Part shown: piece after piece, positions 8,627 through 17,595 of the stretch
How the letters are laid out: each line of letters begins with the position of its first letter
Position numbering within the stretch: the first letter of the stretch is position 1
DNA from: an uncultured Bacteroidia bacterium
GTDB lineage: Bacteria; Bacteroidota; Bacteroidia; Bacteroidales; UBA932
Assembly (NCBI GenBank): GCA_902782225.1
Contig: CACZMF010000010.1
Coordinates: forward strand, 27,045-91,044
Direction: 5' to 3'
DNA: 64,000 nt
Notes under the pieces: generated by a model
Seen by the model: the letters and a program-made list of their open reading frames with translations, nothing else
What the model was told of the DNA's origin: nothing
The model's database searches: none
Position numbers and translations under genes: made by a program

Positions 8627-9823
8627 TTATTTGCGGTACTTGGCAGGCATCACGAAATGGTATGTGACTTCCAGGGGCTTGTCCACGTCGACCAGCCAGT
8701 TGGCCACCTTGAAGTGCACGTCGAACTCATCCAGGCCTATAGGCTTGCGGCTGTCGGTGCCGTTGACCGAGAAACTGATTTCCTCGTCGCCGCTGATGTA
8801 TTGCAGGCGGCAGTAGGTCAGATTCTCACTGCCGGGGGCTTTATTGAGGATGATAGGAATCGAGCTGAGGTTGCGTATCGTGAAAGTGACTTTCTTCTCG
8901 CTGTATTTGATATTGCTGATTTCGAAGCACGCCTTGAAAAGAGGCTCGAGCCATTCGGCCTTGCCATACACGCATCCGTCGGCATAAGCGGCGGTGCGGC
9001 GGGCATCGAGAGCCTCGCGGATGCCCTCCAGCGAACGCTCCCTGGCGAACACGAGGGTCATGGGCCTGTACTCTCCCTTCTCATAGTCGACCCACTGGAA
9101 CATGGGCTTGTGGGCATCGGTGCCAGTGACGATCGCCAGATCTTTCTCAATGGCCCAGTGGAAGGCCTCGGGGTCGAAGCCGCTGAAGCGGTTTATGATT
9201 TCTATGCCGTCGATGAGGCCGGCATTGAAGAGCTCCGTATGGATAGGCCACCACTTCGTCTCGTTGGGAGCCTGCTGCTCCCAGTCGGGATGGTTCCACA
9301 CCAGGAAGGCGCCCTGGCGCTTTGCCTCCTTGAGTCCGGCGCGGATTGCCTCTTCTTCCTGGCGGACTTCATCGGAGCCATACTTGCCGTCGTACGTCTC
9401 GGACTTCTCGGCTATGGCATTGCCGTCAGTGATGAACTGGGTGTTGAAATGCCCCGGGAAAATGCGGGTGCCGCGGGTGAGCTCGGCGCCGTGGATCACG
9501 AGGATGCCGTATTTCTTTGCAGCCTTTGCAGCCATTTCATAGGAGGTATTCCTGTCTGCCCTGGCGTTGAAATCCTTGAGCATATGCTGATGGTGGGTCT
9601 CCACGTGGTCGGTGATGGAGATGAAGTCAAGGCCGTCGAAATCAGCTTCATCCACACGGGTAACGGGCCACACGGAAGCATCGCTGAAATTGGTGTGGAT
9701 GTGGAAATCCCCCTTAAGGGTCTGATAACCCGGGATGTCGGGAATCCGGGCTTTATGGGGCACGGTGGCGGAAGCTGAAACCGTAACTGACAGCGCCACA
9801 AGGGCAAGCAATAATTTTCTCAT
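8627..9823 (-). CDS. Secreted PHP-domain metal-dependent phosphoesterase-like protein
   Basis: 398 residues. The ATG at 9823 gives a clean signal peptide (MRKLLLALVALSVTVSASA); the longer frame to 9847 would bury it. The mature protein opens with the PHP signature DFHIHTNFSD (HxH metal ligands), followed by SITDHVETH and later VWNHPDWEQ and TGTDAHKP, which supply the remaining metal ligands of the histidinol-phosphatase/PHP fold. A C-terminal domain of about 100 residues is beta-rich. Exported PHP proteins like this are common in Bacteroidetes; the substrate is unknown. Divergent from rpsU, with its own TATATTTG element at 9845-9852. Confidence 0.85.
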   Translation of the reverse strand: MRKLLLALVALSVTVSASATVPHKARIPDIPGYQTLKGDFHIHTNFSDASVWPVTRVDEADFDGLDFISITDHVETHHQHMLKDFNARADRNTSYEMAAKAAKKYGILVIHGAELTRGTRIFPGHFNTQFITDGNAIAEKSETYDGKYGSDEVRQEEEAIRAGLKEAKRQGAFLVWNHPDWEQQAPNETKWWPIHTELFNAGLIDGIEIINRFSGFDPEAFHWAIEKDLAIVTGTDAHKPMFQWVDYEKGEYRPMTLVFARERSLEGIREALDARRTAAYADGCVYGKAEWLEPLFKACFEISNIKYSEKKVTFTIRNLSSIPIILNKAPGSENLTYCRLQYISGDEEISFSVNGTDSRKPIGLDEFDVHFKVANWLVDVDKPLEVTYHFVMPAKYRK

Positions 9824-9844
9824 AATTTTTTCAAGTAAAGCATA

Positions 9845-9852
9845 CAAATATA
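9845..9852 (-). promoter_or_regulatory. -7 element for the PHP-domain gene
   Basis: TATATTTG on the minus strand, 22 bases upstream of the chosen ATG. No clear TTTG partner is visible upstream. Confidence 0.5.
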
Positions 9853-9863
9853 AAAAAAATATT

Positions 9864-9871
9864 TATCTTTG
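9864..9871 (+). promoter_or_regulatory. -7 element for rpsU
   Basis: TATCTTTG, 37 bases upstream of the rpsU ATG, in an A/T-rich divergent intergenic region. Confidence 0.5.
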
Positions 9872-9908
9872 CGGTCCATTTTTGAAGAAAAAGGGGGTGA
9901 TTTAAGGA

Positions 9909-10103
9909 ATGATTATCGTACAGGTAAAAGAAGGCGAAAATATCGAACGCGCCCTTAAGAAGTTCAAGAGGAAGTTCGAGAAGACCGGTGCCGTCCGTGA
10001 GATGCGCGCCCGCAAGAATTTTGAGAAGCCTTCAGTAAAGCGCCGTATCGCAAAGCAGAAGGCGATTTACGTCCAGCACCTCCGTCTCATGGAAGAGCAA
10101 TAA
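9909..10103 (+). CDS. rpsU: 30S ribosomal protein S21
   Basis: 64 residues, the usual length for bS21. It starts MIIVQVKEGENIERALKKFK, the family signature, and continues with a basic helix (FEKPSVKRRIAKQKA). Small-subunit protein near the anti-Shine-Dalgarno region of 16S rRNA. Own promoter upstream and a strong hairpin directly after the stop make it a single-gene unit. Confidence 0.97.
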   Translation: MIIVQVKEGENIERALKKFKRKFEKTGAVREMRARKNFEKPSVKRRIAKQKAIYVQHLRLMEEQ

Positions 10104-10131
10104 AAAAAGCCCGAAGTTTTCGGGCTTTTTT
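10103..10131. terminator. Bidirectional terminator between rpsU and gdhA
   Basis: Stem AAAAAGCCCGAA / TTCGGGCTTTTT with a short GTT loop. A and T runs flank both sides, so it serves rpsU and the convergent gdhA operon. Confidence 0.9.
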
Positions 10132-10147
10132 CTTTATATTCAATCGC

Positions 10148-11491
10148 TTAGACAGTTCCCTGCTCCAGCATTGCGGTGGCCACTTTCATGAAGCCGGCGA
10201 TGTTGGCGCCCTTGACGTAGTCGATGCTGCCGTCGGGCTGGGTGCCGTACTTGACGCACTGCTCGTGGATGGAATCCATGATGAAGTGGAGCTTTGCATC
10301 CACCTCGGCGCCGCTCCAGCTGATGTGGGAGGCGTTCTGAGTCATTTCCAGGCCGGAAGTCGCCACGCCGCCGGCGTTGACGGCCTTGCCGGGAGCGAAG
10401 AGCACCCCGTTGTGCTGGAAATAGTGGATGGCACCGGGCTGGCAGCCCATGTTGCTCACCTCGCAGCAGCACCAGCAGCCGTTGGCCTTCAGTTCCTTGG
10501 CATCGTCTTCGGAAAGCTCGTTCTGGAAGGCGCAGGGAAGCGCCACGTCGCATTTCACGCTCCAGGCCTTCTTGCCCGCGGTGAACTTGCAGGCTCCCGG
10601 GAACTTGTCTGCCATATCCTCCACGCGGTTGCGGTTGGACGCACGCATGATGAGCATATAGTCAATCATTTCCTTGGTGATGCCGTCGGGGATTTCGCAC
10701 ACGCCGTCGGGGCCTGAAATGGCCACGACCTTGGCGCCGAGCTCGGTGGCCTTGATGCAGGCGCCCCAGGCCACGTTGCCGAATCCGGACACCGCCACGC
10801 GGCAGCCCTTGATGTCCTTGCCTGCCTTGTGGAGCAGGTTCTGGGTGAAGTAGAGGGCGCCGAAGCCGGTGGCCTCGGGACGGAGGATGGAGCCTCCCCA
10901 GGTGGAGCCCTTGCCGGTCAGCACGCCGGTGTTGTACTCACGGGCGAGCTTCTTGTACATACCGTAGAGGTAGCCGATCTCGCGGCCGCCCACGCCCACG
11001 TCGCCGGCCGGGATGTCCTGGTCGGGGCCTATGCACTGCCAGAGTTCAAGCATGAAGGCCTGGCAGAAGCGCATGATTTCGTCGTTGCTCTTGCCCACCG
11101 GATCGAAGTCGGAACCGCCCTTGGCGCCGCCCATAGGCAGGGTGGTGAGGGCGTTCTTGAACGTCTGCTCGAATCCGAGGAACTTCAGCATCGAAGGGGT
11201 CACGGCCCTGTGGAAGCGGAGTCCGCCCTTGTAGGGGCCGATGGCGCTGTTGAACTGCACACGGTAGCCGGTGTTGGTCTGCACCTCTCCCCTGTCGTCC
11301 ACCCAAGTCACGCGGAAGGTGAAGATACGGTCGGGCTCGACCATACGCTCCACGATCTTGGCCTTCTCGAACTCAGGGTGCTGGTTGTAGACCTCTTCCA
11401 CTGATTCCAGAACTTCCTGTACTGCCTGGAGATACTCGTTTTCTCCCGGATACTTGGCCCTCAGGCGGGCCATGATGTCATTGGTTTTCAT
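10148..11491 (-). CDS. gdhA: NADP-type glutamate dehydrogenase
   Basis: 447 residues from the ATG at 11491 (MKTNDIMARL); the longer frame reaches back into korB and is rejected. Catalyses reversible reductive amination of 2-oxoglutarate to glutamate. Visible motifs: substrate site KGGLRFH (88-94), catalytic lysine in PMGGAKGG (Lys124), and the Rossmann motif VSGFGNVAWGA near 235. The length fits the hexameric GDH-I family (about 445). It lies 19 bases after korB on the same strand, so 2-oxoglutarate production and amination are probably co-expressed. NADP preference is inferred from the family. Confidence 0.95.
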   Translation of the reverse strand: MKTNDIMARLRAKYPGENEYLQAVQEVLESVEEVYNQHPEFEKAKIVERMVEPDRIFTFRVTWVDDRGEVQTNTGYRVQFNSAIGPYKGGLRFHRAVTPSMLKFLGFEQTFKNALTTLPMGGAKGGSDFDPVGKSNDEIMRFCQAFMLELWQCIGPDQDIPAGDVGVGGREIGYLYGMYKKLAREYNTGVLTGKGSTWGGSILRPEATGFGALYFTQNLLHKAGKDIKGCRVAVSGFGNVAWGACIKATELGAKVVAISGPDGVCEIPDGITKEMIDYMLIMRASNRNRVEDMADKFPGACKFTAGKKAWSVKCDVALPCAFQNELSEDDAKELKANGCWCCCEVSNMGCQPGAIHYFQHNGVLFAPGKAVNAGGVATSGLEMTQNASHISWSGAEVDAKLHFIMDSIHEQCVKYGTQPDGSIDYVKGANIAGFMKVATAMLEQGTV

Positions 11492-11510
11492 GATAAGTGT
11501 TATAAGTGTG

Positions 11511-12530
11511 TTATTTGACTTCCCATGTAGAACCGCTGTGGAGCAGTTCATCCACGGAATGGATTTTAGATGAACGCATCACGCTGATGACCTGGTCGCG
11601 CACGCCGTCGTCGTAGGTGATGTCCTTGACGTCGCGGATCACGCCGAGGGCCACCGGGTAGTCAGGCCCCTTCATCTCGGCGAGCGCCATGTGGAGGCCG
11701 ATGTTGTCGGTGTGGGCGTCGTGGACCAGGATATCATCAAGGGTGTAGCCGCCTTCGCCGATGTGGACGGCGCGTATCTTGCGTCCGTCGAACACCAGGC
11801 CGCGGTCGGAGTTCTTTCCGAACACCATCTTCTCCCCCTGGCGGAGTATGATGGTGCGGTCGGCGCGCCACTCGGGATCGGAGATCTCCTTGTGGGCTCC
11901 GTCGTTGAAAATCACGCAGTTGGTGAGCATTTCCATGACCGAGCAGCCGTCGTGGAGGGCGGCGGCGGTCATGATCTCCTCGTTGAGCTTGAGCTCCACG
12001 TCCAGAGAACGGGCGAAGAAGGTGCCTTTCGCTCCGAGCACCAGCGATCCCGGATTGAAGGGATGCTCCACGGTGCCGTAGGGAGAGGTTTTCGTGATCG
12101 CCCCGAACTTGGAGGTCGGGGAATACTGTCCCTTGGTCAGGCCGTAGATCTGGTTGTTGAAGAGGATTATGTTGATGTCGATGTTGCGGCGGATGGCGTG
12201 GATGAAATGGTTGCCGCCGATTGCAAGGGCGTCGCCGTCGCCGCAGGCCTGCCAGACGGTGAGGGTGGGGTTGGCCACCTTGATGCCGGTGGACACCGCG
12301 GTGGCGCGGCCGTGGATGCTATGGAATCCATAGGTATCCATATAATAAGGAAGACGCGAGGAGCATCCAATTCCGGACACCACCACATAGCGTTCCTTCT
12401 CGTAGCCGAGGGCCTGGCTCACCCTGGGAAGAGCCCTCTGGAGGGCTGCAAGCACGGCGTGGTCGCCGCATCCGGGGCACCAGCGTACTTCCTGGTCGGA
12501 CTTGAAATCCTTGAATGTGAGTGTTGCCAT
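11511..12530 (-). CDS. korB: 2-oxoacid:ferredoxin oxidoreductase beta subunit (2-oxoglutarate type)
   Basis: 339 residues from the ATG at 12530. Carries the cysteine motif WCPGCGDH (17-24), which contributes Fe-S ligands, and the thiamine-diphosphate motif GDGDALAIGGNH with a downstream NNQIYG. With KorA it interconverts 2-oxoglutarate and succinyl-CoA using ferredoxin, a key step of the incomplete reductive TCA branch in anaerobic Bacteroidetes. The start is 2 bases after the korA stop (translational coupling). Substrate choice (2-oxoglutarate over pyruvate) is inferred from the fused KorA and the adjoining gdhA. Confidence 0.92.
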   Translation of the reverse strand: MATLTFKDFKSDQEVRWCPGCGDHAVLAALQRALPRVSQALGYEKERYVVVSGIGCSSRLPYYMDTYGFHSIHGRATAVSTGIKVANPTLTVWQACGDGDALAIGGNHFIHAIRRNIDINIILFNNQIYGLTKGQYSPTSKFGAITKTSPYGTVEHPFNPGSLVLGAKGTFFARSLDVELKLNEEIMTAAALHDGCSVMEMLTNCVIFNDGAHKEISDPEWRADRTIILRQGEKMVFGKNSDRGLVFDGRKIRAVHIGEGGYTLDDILVHDAHTDNIGLHMALAEMKGPDYPVALGVIRDVKDITYDDGVRDQVISVMRSSKIHSVDELLHSGSTWEVK

Positions 12531-12532
12531 AA

Positions 12533-14371
12533 TCAGATCTCCTTCTTGATTGCGTCCACAAGCTCGCTCACGAGGAACGGCTGGCCCTGGACTTTGTTGT
12601 ACTGCACATAGTTGAACTGCGGCAGGACTCCGCGAAGATAGTTCACGAACTGGCCGCTGTTGAGCTCGCACACGAGAATCTTCCCGAAGCCGGAGAAGAT
12701 TTCCTCAGTGTTGGCGGGCAGAGGGTTGATGAAGTCGAAATGCACATAGGATACGTTCCCAACCTCTTCCACGGCACCGAGCAGATGCCCGTAGGTGCCG
12801 CCCCAGCCCACCACCAGGAGCTTGCCCCGGGCGGGACCGCGGAGAATCTCAAGCTTGGGAAGCCTGCGGGCTATCCTTGCCACCTTCTCGGCGCGTTCGC
12901 GCACCATCATCTCGTGGTTCTGGGGATCGGTAGAGAGTACGCCCTCGTGGGTCTTTTCCAGACCGCCCACACGGTGCTCGAAACTTTTCTGGCCGGGGAT
13001 GGCCCACTTGCGCACCAGCGTCTCGGGATCCCTGTCGAAGGGATGGAACTTCTCCCCTTCCGGAAGCACGCCGCTGACAAACGGGGGCTTGATTTCAGGA
13101 TAGTCGGCCATCGAAGGGATGCGCCAGGGCTCGCTGCCGTTGCCGAGGAAGCCCTCGGAAAGCAGCATCACGGGAGTCATGTGCTCAAGGGCGATCTGTG
13201 CGGCGCAGAAAGCGGCGTCGAAGCAGTGCGAAGGAGAATGAGCGGCGATTACCGGCATAGGGCATTCGCCGTTGCGGCCGTAAAGCGCCTGGTTGAGGTC
13301 GGACTGCTCGGTCTTGGTGGGGAGGCCGGTGGAAGGACCGCCGCGCTGCACGTCCACGACGACCAGCGGAAGCTCCGCCATCACGGCAAGGCCGAGGGCT
13401 TCGGTCTTGAGCGAAAGGCCTGGGCCGGAAGTGGTGGTGACGGCGAGGTTGCCGGCGTAGCTCGCGCCGATGGCGGTGCAGATGCCGGCGATTTCGTCCT
13501 CGGCCTGCAAGGTCTTGGCGCCGAGGCTCTTATGTATTGCGAGTTCCTCCAGGATGGCCGTTGCGGGCGTGATGGGATAAGAACCGCAGAACAGGGGAAG
13601 GCCGGACTTTTCGGACGCCGCGAGCAGGCCCCAGGCAGTGGCCTGGTTGCCGGTGATGTTGCGGTAGGTGCCGGGCTTCTTGTTCTTCGAAGGGGCCACG
13701 GTGTAGGTGTTGGGAATGGCCTGTATGTTGGCTGCATAGTTGAAGCCGTCATTGAGGACCTTCTTGTTGGGCGCGATAAGTTCAGGGTGCTTCTTGGAGA
13801 ATTTCCTTTCGAGATACAGGTAGATGTACTCCAGCGGGCGGCTGTAGATGTAGCAGGCCATTCCGAGGGTGAACATGTTCTTGCACTTGAGCACGGCCTT
13901 GGGATCCAGTCCGCTGTCTTTCAGCGACTCGCGGGTCAGCTCCGAGATGGGGGCCAAGATGATGGCGCGGTCCTCCACCTTGAGCTCGGTGAAGGGGTTG
14001 TCGGTCTTGAAGCCGGCCTTCTGCATGCCCTTCTCGTCGAACGCGTCGCCGTCCACGAGTATCATGGCCGTGGGCTTGCACCATTTGGCGTTGGACTTGA
14101 GTGCGGCCGGATTCATCGCCACCAGGAGGTCGCAGAAATCACCGGGGGTCTCGACTCCTTCGGATCCGATGTGGACCTGGAAACCGGAAACGCCGGACAC
14201 GGTGCCGTGCGGGGCGCGTATCTCGGCGGGGAAATCGGGGAATGTGGACAGTTCGTTGCCATAAATCGCAGACATATCTGCGAAAAGAGACCCGGTGAGC
14301 TGCATACCATCTCCCGAGTCTCCTGCGAATCTGATCACAACATCCTTTAAGTCAATGACTTTGTGTTGCAT
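12533..14371 (-). CDS. korA: 2-oxoacid:ferredoxin oxidoreductase, fused gamma-alpha subunit
   Basis: 612 residues from the ATG at 14371 (MQHKVIDLKDVV). Residues 1 to about 190 are the gamma domain (RFAGDSGDGMQLTGSLFA near the start). The rest is the alpha domain with FCGSYPITPATAILEELA and QAEDEIAGICTAIGASYAG, the pyrimidine-binding part of the ThDP enzyme. The gamma-alpha fusion is the usual Bacteroidetes/Actinobacteria KorA arrangement. It follows ompH by 25 bases and precedes korB by 2 bases. No separate ferredoxin-domain delta subunit is nearby, as expected for this two-subunit form. Confidence 0.93.
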   Translation of the reverse strand: MQHKVIDLKDVVIRFAGDSGDGMQLTGSLFADMSAIYGNELSTFPDFPAEIRAPHGTVSGVSGFQVHIGSEGVETPGDFCDLLVAMNPAALKSNAKWCKPTAMILVDGDAFDEKGMQKAGFKTDNPFTELKVEDRAIILAPISELTRESLKDSGLDPKAVLKCKNMFTLGMACYIYSRPLEYIYLYLERKFSKKHPELIAPNKKVLNDGFNYAANIQAIPNTYTVAPSKNKKPGTYRNITGNQATAWGLLAASEKSGLPLFCGSYPITPATAILEELAIHKSLGAKTLQAEDEIAGICTAIGASYAGNLAVTTTSGPGLSLKTEALGLAVMAELPLVVVDVQRGGPSTGLPTKTEQSDLNQALYGRNGECPMPVIAAHSPSHCFDAAFCAAQIALEHMTPVMLLSEGFLGNGSEPWRIPSMADYPEIKPPFVSGVLPEGEKFHPFDRDPETLVRKWAIPGQKSFEHRVGGLEKTHEGVLSTDPQNHEMMVRERAEKVARIARRLPKLEILRGPARGKLLVVGWGGTYGHLLGAVEEVGNVSYVHFDFINPLPANTEEIFSGFGKILVCELNSGQFVNYLRGVLPQFNYVQYNKVQGQPFLVSELVDAIKKEI

Positions 14372-14396
14372 CTTCAATATGTGGTTAAAAAATCTG

Positions 14397-14963
14397 TTAC
14401 TGTGCTGCTGCCGCTTCTGCCGCTGCCTGAAGCTCCTTCTGGAGGGATTCCATAGTCCTGTCGTCGGGGATGCCGAGAGCCTTGCGGGCTGCGGGGGTCA
14501 GGTCCACGCTCTGGGCCGGATCGATGTAGAGGGCGGAGGTCTGGTCGATGACGTAGATGTAACCGCCTTCCTTGGCAAGCTTCTCGAGTGCTTCCTGGGC
14601 CTTCTTGTAGATGGGAGCCATCAGCTGCTGCTGTTGCTGCTGGAGTTCGGCCTGCACGGTCTGCTGGAACTCCTGGATACGCTGCTGGATGTCGGTGAGT
14701 TCCTTTTCCTTGGTCTCACGTATAGCCTGGGTCCAGGTCTGGCCCTTCTGCTGATACTGCTGATACTTTGTATTGAACTCGTCGGCCATCGCCTGATAGG
14801 TCTCGCTGGCCTCCTTGCTGGAAGCGTCCATGGTGGCACGGGCCTGATCGGCCTCGGGCATCAACTGGACCAGTTCGGTGAAATTCACGTGGGCGAATTT
14901 CTGCTGTGCAAACGCTGCTGCGCTGATCATTGCCAATGCGGCAACCAAAAGAATCTTTTTCAT
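14397..14963 (-). CDS. OmpH/Skp-family periplasmic chaperone
   Basis: 188 residues. Cleavable signal peptide (ending AAAFA-QQ), then the Skp fold: a short N-terminal strand (KFAHVNFTELVQLMPE), a long Gln/Glu-rich coiled coil (about 45-120) and a C-terminal strand segment (YIYVIDQTSALYIDPAQSVDLT). Skp-type trimers hold unfolded barrel proteins in the periplasm. It sits 11 bases after bamA, the classic pairing. The C-terminal Ala/Gln tail is unusual but short. A second OmpH-like gene, a lipoprotein, lies at 19908. Confidence 0.9.
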   Translation of the reverse strand: MKKILLVAALAMISAAAFAQQKFAHVNFTELVQLMPEADQARATMDASSKEASETYQAMADEFNTKYQQYQQKGQTWTQAIRETKEKELTDIQQRIQEFQQTVQAELQQQQQQLMAPIYKKAQEALEKLAKEGGYIYVIDQTSALYIDPAQSVDLTPAARKALGIPDDRTMESLQKELQAAAEAAAAQ

Positions 14964-14974
14964 ATTTTCAAACT

Positions 14975-17563
14975 TTAAAATTGTTGTCCTATAACGAAGT
15001 GGAACTGACTTCCACCTATCTTTGCGTCGTCGAAACCGTAGCCCCAGTCCACGCCGAGCAAGCCTATCATCGGCAGGAAGATACGCACGCCCACACCGGC
15101 GCTTCGCTTGATTTCGAAGGGGTTGAATTCCTTTATATCGCTCCAGCAGTTACCGCCCTCCAGGAAGGCCAGCACGAAGATGGTCGAAGAAGGCTGCAGT
15201 ATCACGGGGTAGCGGAGCTCCACGGTGAATTTGTCATATACGTTGCCGATGCGGGCGGTTCCGCTGCTGTTGTATGGCGTAATCTTCTGGGGCGTCAGGG
15301 AATTGTTCTCGTAGCCGCGCAGGGATATGATTTCGTTGCCGTAGGTCATATATCCGGACATTCCGTCGCCGCCCACGAGGAAGCCCTCGAAGGGAGAGTA
15401 GCCCCATGCCCTGTTGTAGTAGCCGAGGTAGCCGAACTGGGCGCGGGTCATAAGCACCAGGTCGCCGATGAGCTTGGTGTAGATGGCGCCGTTGAACTTC
15501 CACTTGTTGTACTCAATCCAGCGGTAGCGCTGCTCCACGGTCCAGTTGTCGTAGTTGACGTCCCGCCAGCTGATCTTCCTGCCGTCACGTTCGGTGATGC
15601 GGTTGCCGGCGGCGTCGTAGTCGTAGTTTCGGAACAGCGAGAACGGAGGGGTCAGGGACACGGACATGGAGAAGTCGGATCCGGACCGGGGATAGATCTG
15701 CTGGTCGGTGGAATTACGCATCAGCGTGAGGGTGTAGCTGATGTTGTTGGAAACGCCGTTGTCGAAGATGAAGCCGTAGCCGCTCCAGTCCTTGAGCCGG
15801 TAGGTCTGCCAGCTCAGGCCGTTGTAGAGCACGAAGAAGTTGTCGGGCCACTTGAGCCGGTTGCCCAGGGATGCCGAGAAACCGAAGACCTCCATCTGGT
15901 GGCTGTTGTCGAGGATTCCGAGCCAGAGGTTGGAATTGGTGTAGCGGGTGTAGTAGCCGCTCAGGTTGAGGGAGGTAGGCTTCTTGCCGAAGAGCCAGGG
16001 CTCCGTGAAGCTGGCGGTCAGGGCCGTGTAGTACTGGCCGTTGGTCTGGAAGCGGAACGCCAGGTTCTGGGCGTCTCCCAGCGGCACGGGGCGCCAGGCC
16101 GTCTTGTCGAAGAAGCGGTTGGTGGAGAAGTTGTTGAAACTCACGCCCACGGTGGCCACGAAGGTGTTGCCGCCCCATCCTCCGGAAAGTTCCAGCTGGC
16201 TGGAAGGCTTCTCGGTGACGTTGTAGACTATGTCCACGGTGTTGTTGAGCTGGTTGGGGATGATGGAATAGCCCTTGCCCTGCTCCTGTATGGCTTCCGG
16301 GTCGAACTGGCCCAGGGAGGCGATTTCACGTATGGAGCGCTCGAAATCGGACTGGCGGAAGAGGTAGCCCGGTCTGGTGAAGATCTGGCGGCGCACCACC
16401 TTTTCGTTGGTCAGGTCGTTGCCGTTGATCACGATGTTGTTCAGCGTGGCCTGCTTGCCTTCGGAAATGCGGAGCTCCACGTCCACGGAGTCGTTCTGGA
16501 TATTGGTCTCCACCGGGGTCACGTTGAAGAAGAGGTAGCCGTTGTCGCGGTAGAGCTTGGACACGTCCAGCTCGGTCTGCTTGCCGCCGCCGTTGAGGCG
16601 CTTCTCCATCGACACCACGTCATAGACGTCGCCCTTCTGGATTTTCAGCACCTCGTTGAGCACCTCGGAAGGATAGACGGAGTTGCCGGTCCAGGTGATG
16701 TCCCTGAAATAGTATTTGTCGCCTTCCTCGAACACCAGGTCGATCGCGAGGCGGTTGGGCTCCATATAATAGACGGAGTCGCGCACCAGGCGGGCGTCGC
16801 GGTAGCCGGCCTCGTTGAAGGCGGAGAGTACCGTCTTCTTGTCGTTGAGGTATTCCTTCTCGTTGAACTTCTTGCTGTTGAAGAAGTTGTAGATCTTGTT
16901 GGACTTGGTCTTCTTCATCGAGCGGGCCAGCTTGAAATCGCCGACGTGCTCGTTGCCGATGAAGTGGATTTCCTTGATGCGCACGCGCTCTCCCCTGTTG
17001 ATGGCGAAGTTGACGCGTATGGCGTTCTTCACTATCGAGTCTTTCTGCACCTCGGCCTGGACCGTGGCGTTGAGGAAGCCCTTTTCGGCGTAGTAGCGCT
17101 TGATGATGTCGGAAGAGGTCTTCTCCACGTATTCGGAGAATTCCCCGCCGCGGCGCAGGTTCAGGCGGTCCTGGAGTTCTTTCTTGTCGCCGGACTTGAT
17201 GCCGGAGAAGGTCCAGCGGGACACCCTGGGACGCTCCTTGATGATGATCTTGAAATATGCCGAATCGGCATTCTCGCTCAGATGGTCGATGACGAGCGAC
17301 ACGTCTTCGAAATAGCGCTGCAGCCAGAGGCGGCGCACAATTCCGGACACGTCGTCACTGGGCACGGTCAGCTCCATGCCTTTCTGCATGCCAGTGAGCT
17401 GTATGATCTGGGCTGAGCTGAAATAACTGTTGCCTTCAACCTCGACACCCCCCACGAAATACTTCCTGGGGTGGTTGTAGTCCACTTCCACTTGCTTTTC
17501 CTGGGCCAGCACGACGGCACAGGAGAGCAAACACAGCAAGGCAACGATATATCTTCTTATCAT
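14975..17563 (-). CDS. bamA: Outer-membrane protein assembly factor BamA
   Basis: 862 residues: signal peptide (MIRRYIVALLCLLSCAVVLAQ), five POTRA-like domains (about 40-430; first opens YFVGGVEVEGNSYFS), and a C-terminal 16-strand barrel (about 460-862) with the LRGYENN element matching the conserved VRGF loop and a terminal Phe (IGQQF). It inserts beta-barrel proteins into the outer membrane. Next to uppS (32 bases upstream) and ompH, as in other Bacteroidales. BamD is encoded at 23735; no BamB, C or E was seen. Confidence 0.96.
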   Translation of the reverse strand: MIRRYIVALLCLLSCAVVLAQEKQVEVDYNHPRKYFVGGVEVEGNSYFSSAQIIQLTGMQKGMELTVPSDDVSGIVRRLWLQRYFEDVSLVIDHLSENADSAYFKIIIKERPRVSRWTFSGIKSGDKKELQDRLNLRRGGEFSEYVEKTSSDIIKRYYAEKGFLNATVQAEVQKDSIVKNAIRVNFAINRGERVRIKEIHFIGNEHVGDFKLARSMKKTKSNKIYNFFNSKKFNEKEYLNDKKTVLSAFNEAGYRDARLVRDSVYYMEPNRLAIDLVFEEGDKYYFRDITWTGNSVYPSEVLNEVLKIQKGDVYDVVSMEKRLNGGGKQTELDVSKLYRDNGYLFFNVTPVETNIQNDSVDVELRISEGKQATLNNIVINGNDLTNEKVVRRQIFTRPGYLFRQSDFERSIREIASLGQFDPEAIQEQGKGYSIIPNQLNNTVDIVYNVTEKPSSQLELSGGWGGNTFVATVGVSFNNFSTNRFFDKTAWRPVPLGDAQNLAFRFQTNGQYYTALTASFTEPWLFGKKPTSLNLSGYYTRYTNSNLWLGILDNSHQMEVFGFSASLGNRLKWPDNFFVLYNGLSWQTYRLKDWSGYGFIFDNGVSNNISYTLTLMRNSTDQQIYPRSGSDFSMSVSLTPPFSLFRNYDYDAAGNRITERDGRKISWRDVNYDNWTVEQRYRWIEYNKWKFNGAIYTKLIGDLVLMTRAQFGYLGYYNRAWGYSPFEGFLVGGDGMSGYMTYGNEIISLRGYENNSLTPQKITPYNSSGTARIGNVYDKFTVELRYPVILQPSSTIFVLAFLEGGNCWSDIKEFNPFEIKRSAGVGVRIFLPMIGLLGVDWGYGFDDAKIGGSQFHFVIGQQF

Positions 17564-17582
17564 CTTTCTACCGATAAATGCG

Positions 17583-17590
17583 CAAATATA
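17583..17590 (-). promoter_or_regulatory. Possible internal promoter before bamA
   Basis: TATATTTG on the minus strand between uppS and bamA, 20 bases before the bamA ATG. No good upstream box; it may give bamA-ompH extra expression within the longer operon. Confidence 0.4.
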
Positions 17591-17595
17591 CGGAA

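Noticed and set aside
12531-12671. N-terminal extension of korB
   Set aside because: The extension lies over the end of korA; the ATG at 12530 two bases after the korA stop and the family start favour the shorter form.
14930-17416. An 828-residue open frame opposite bamA
   Set aside because: Antisense shadow caused by G/C-rich codons; Val/Glu/His-rich with no domain, whereas bamA is unmistakable.
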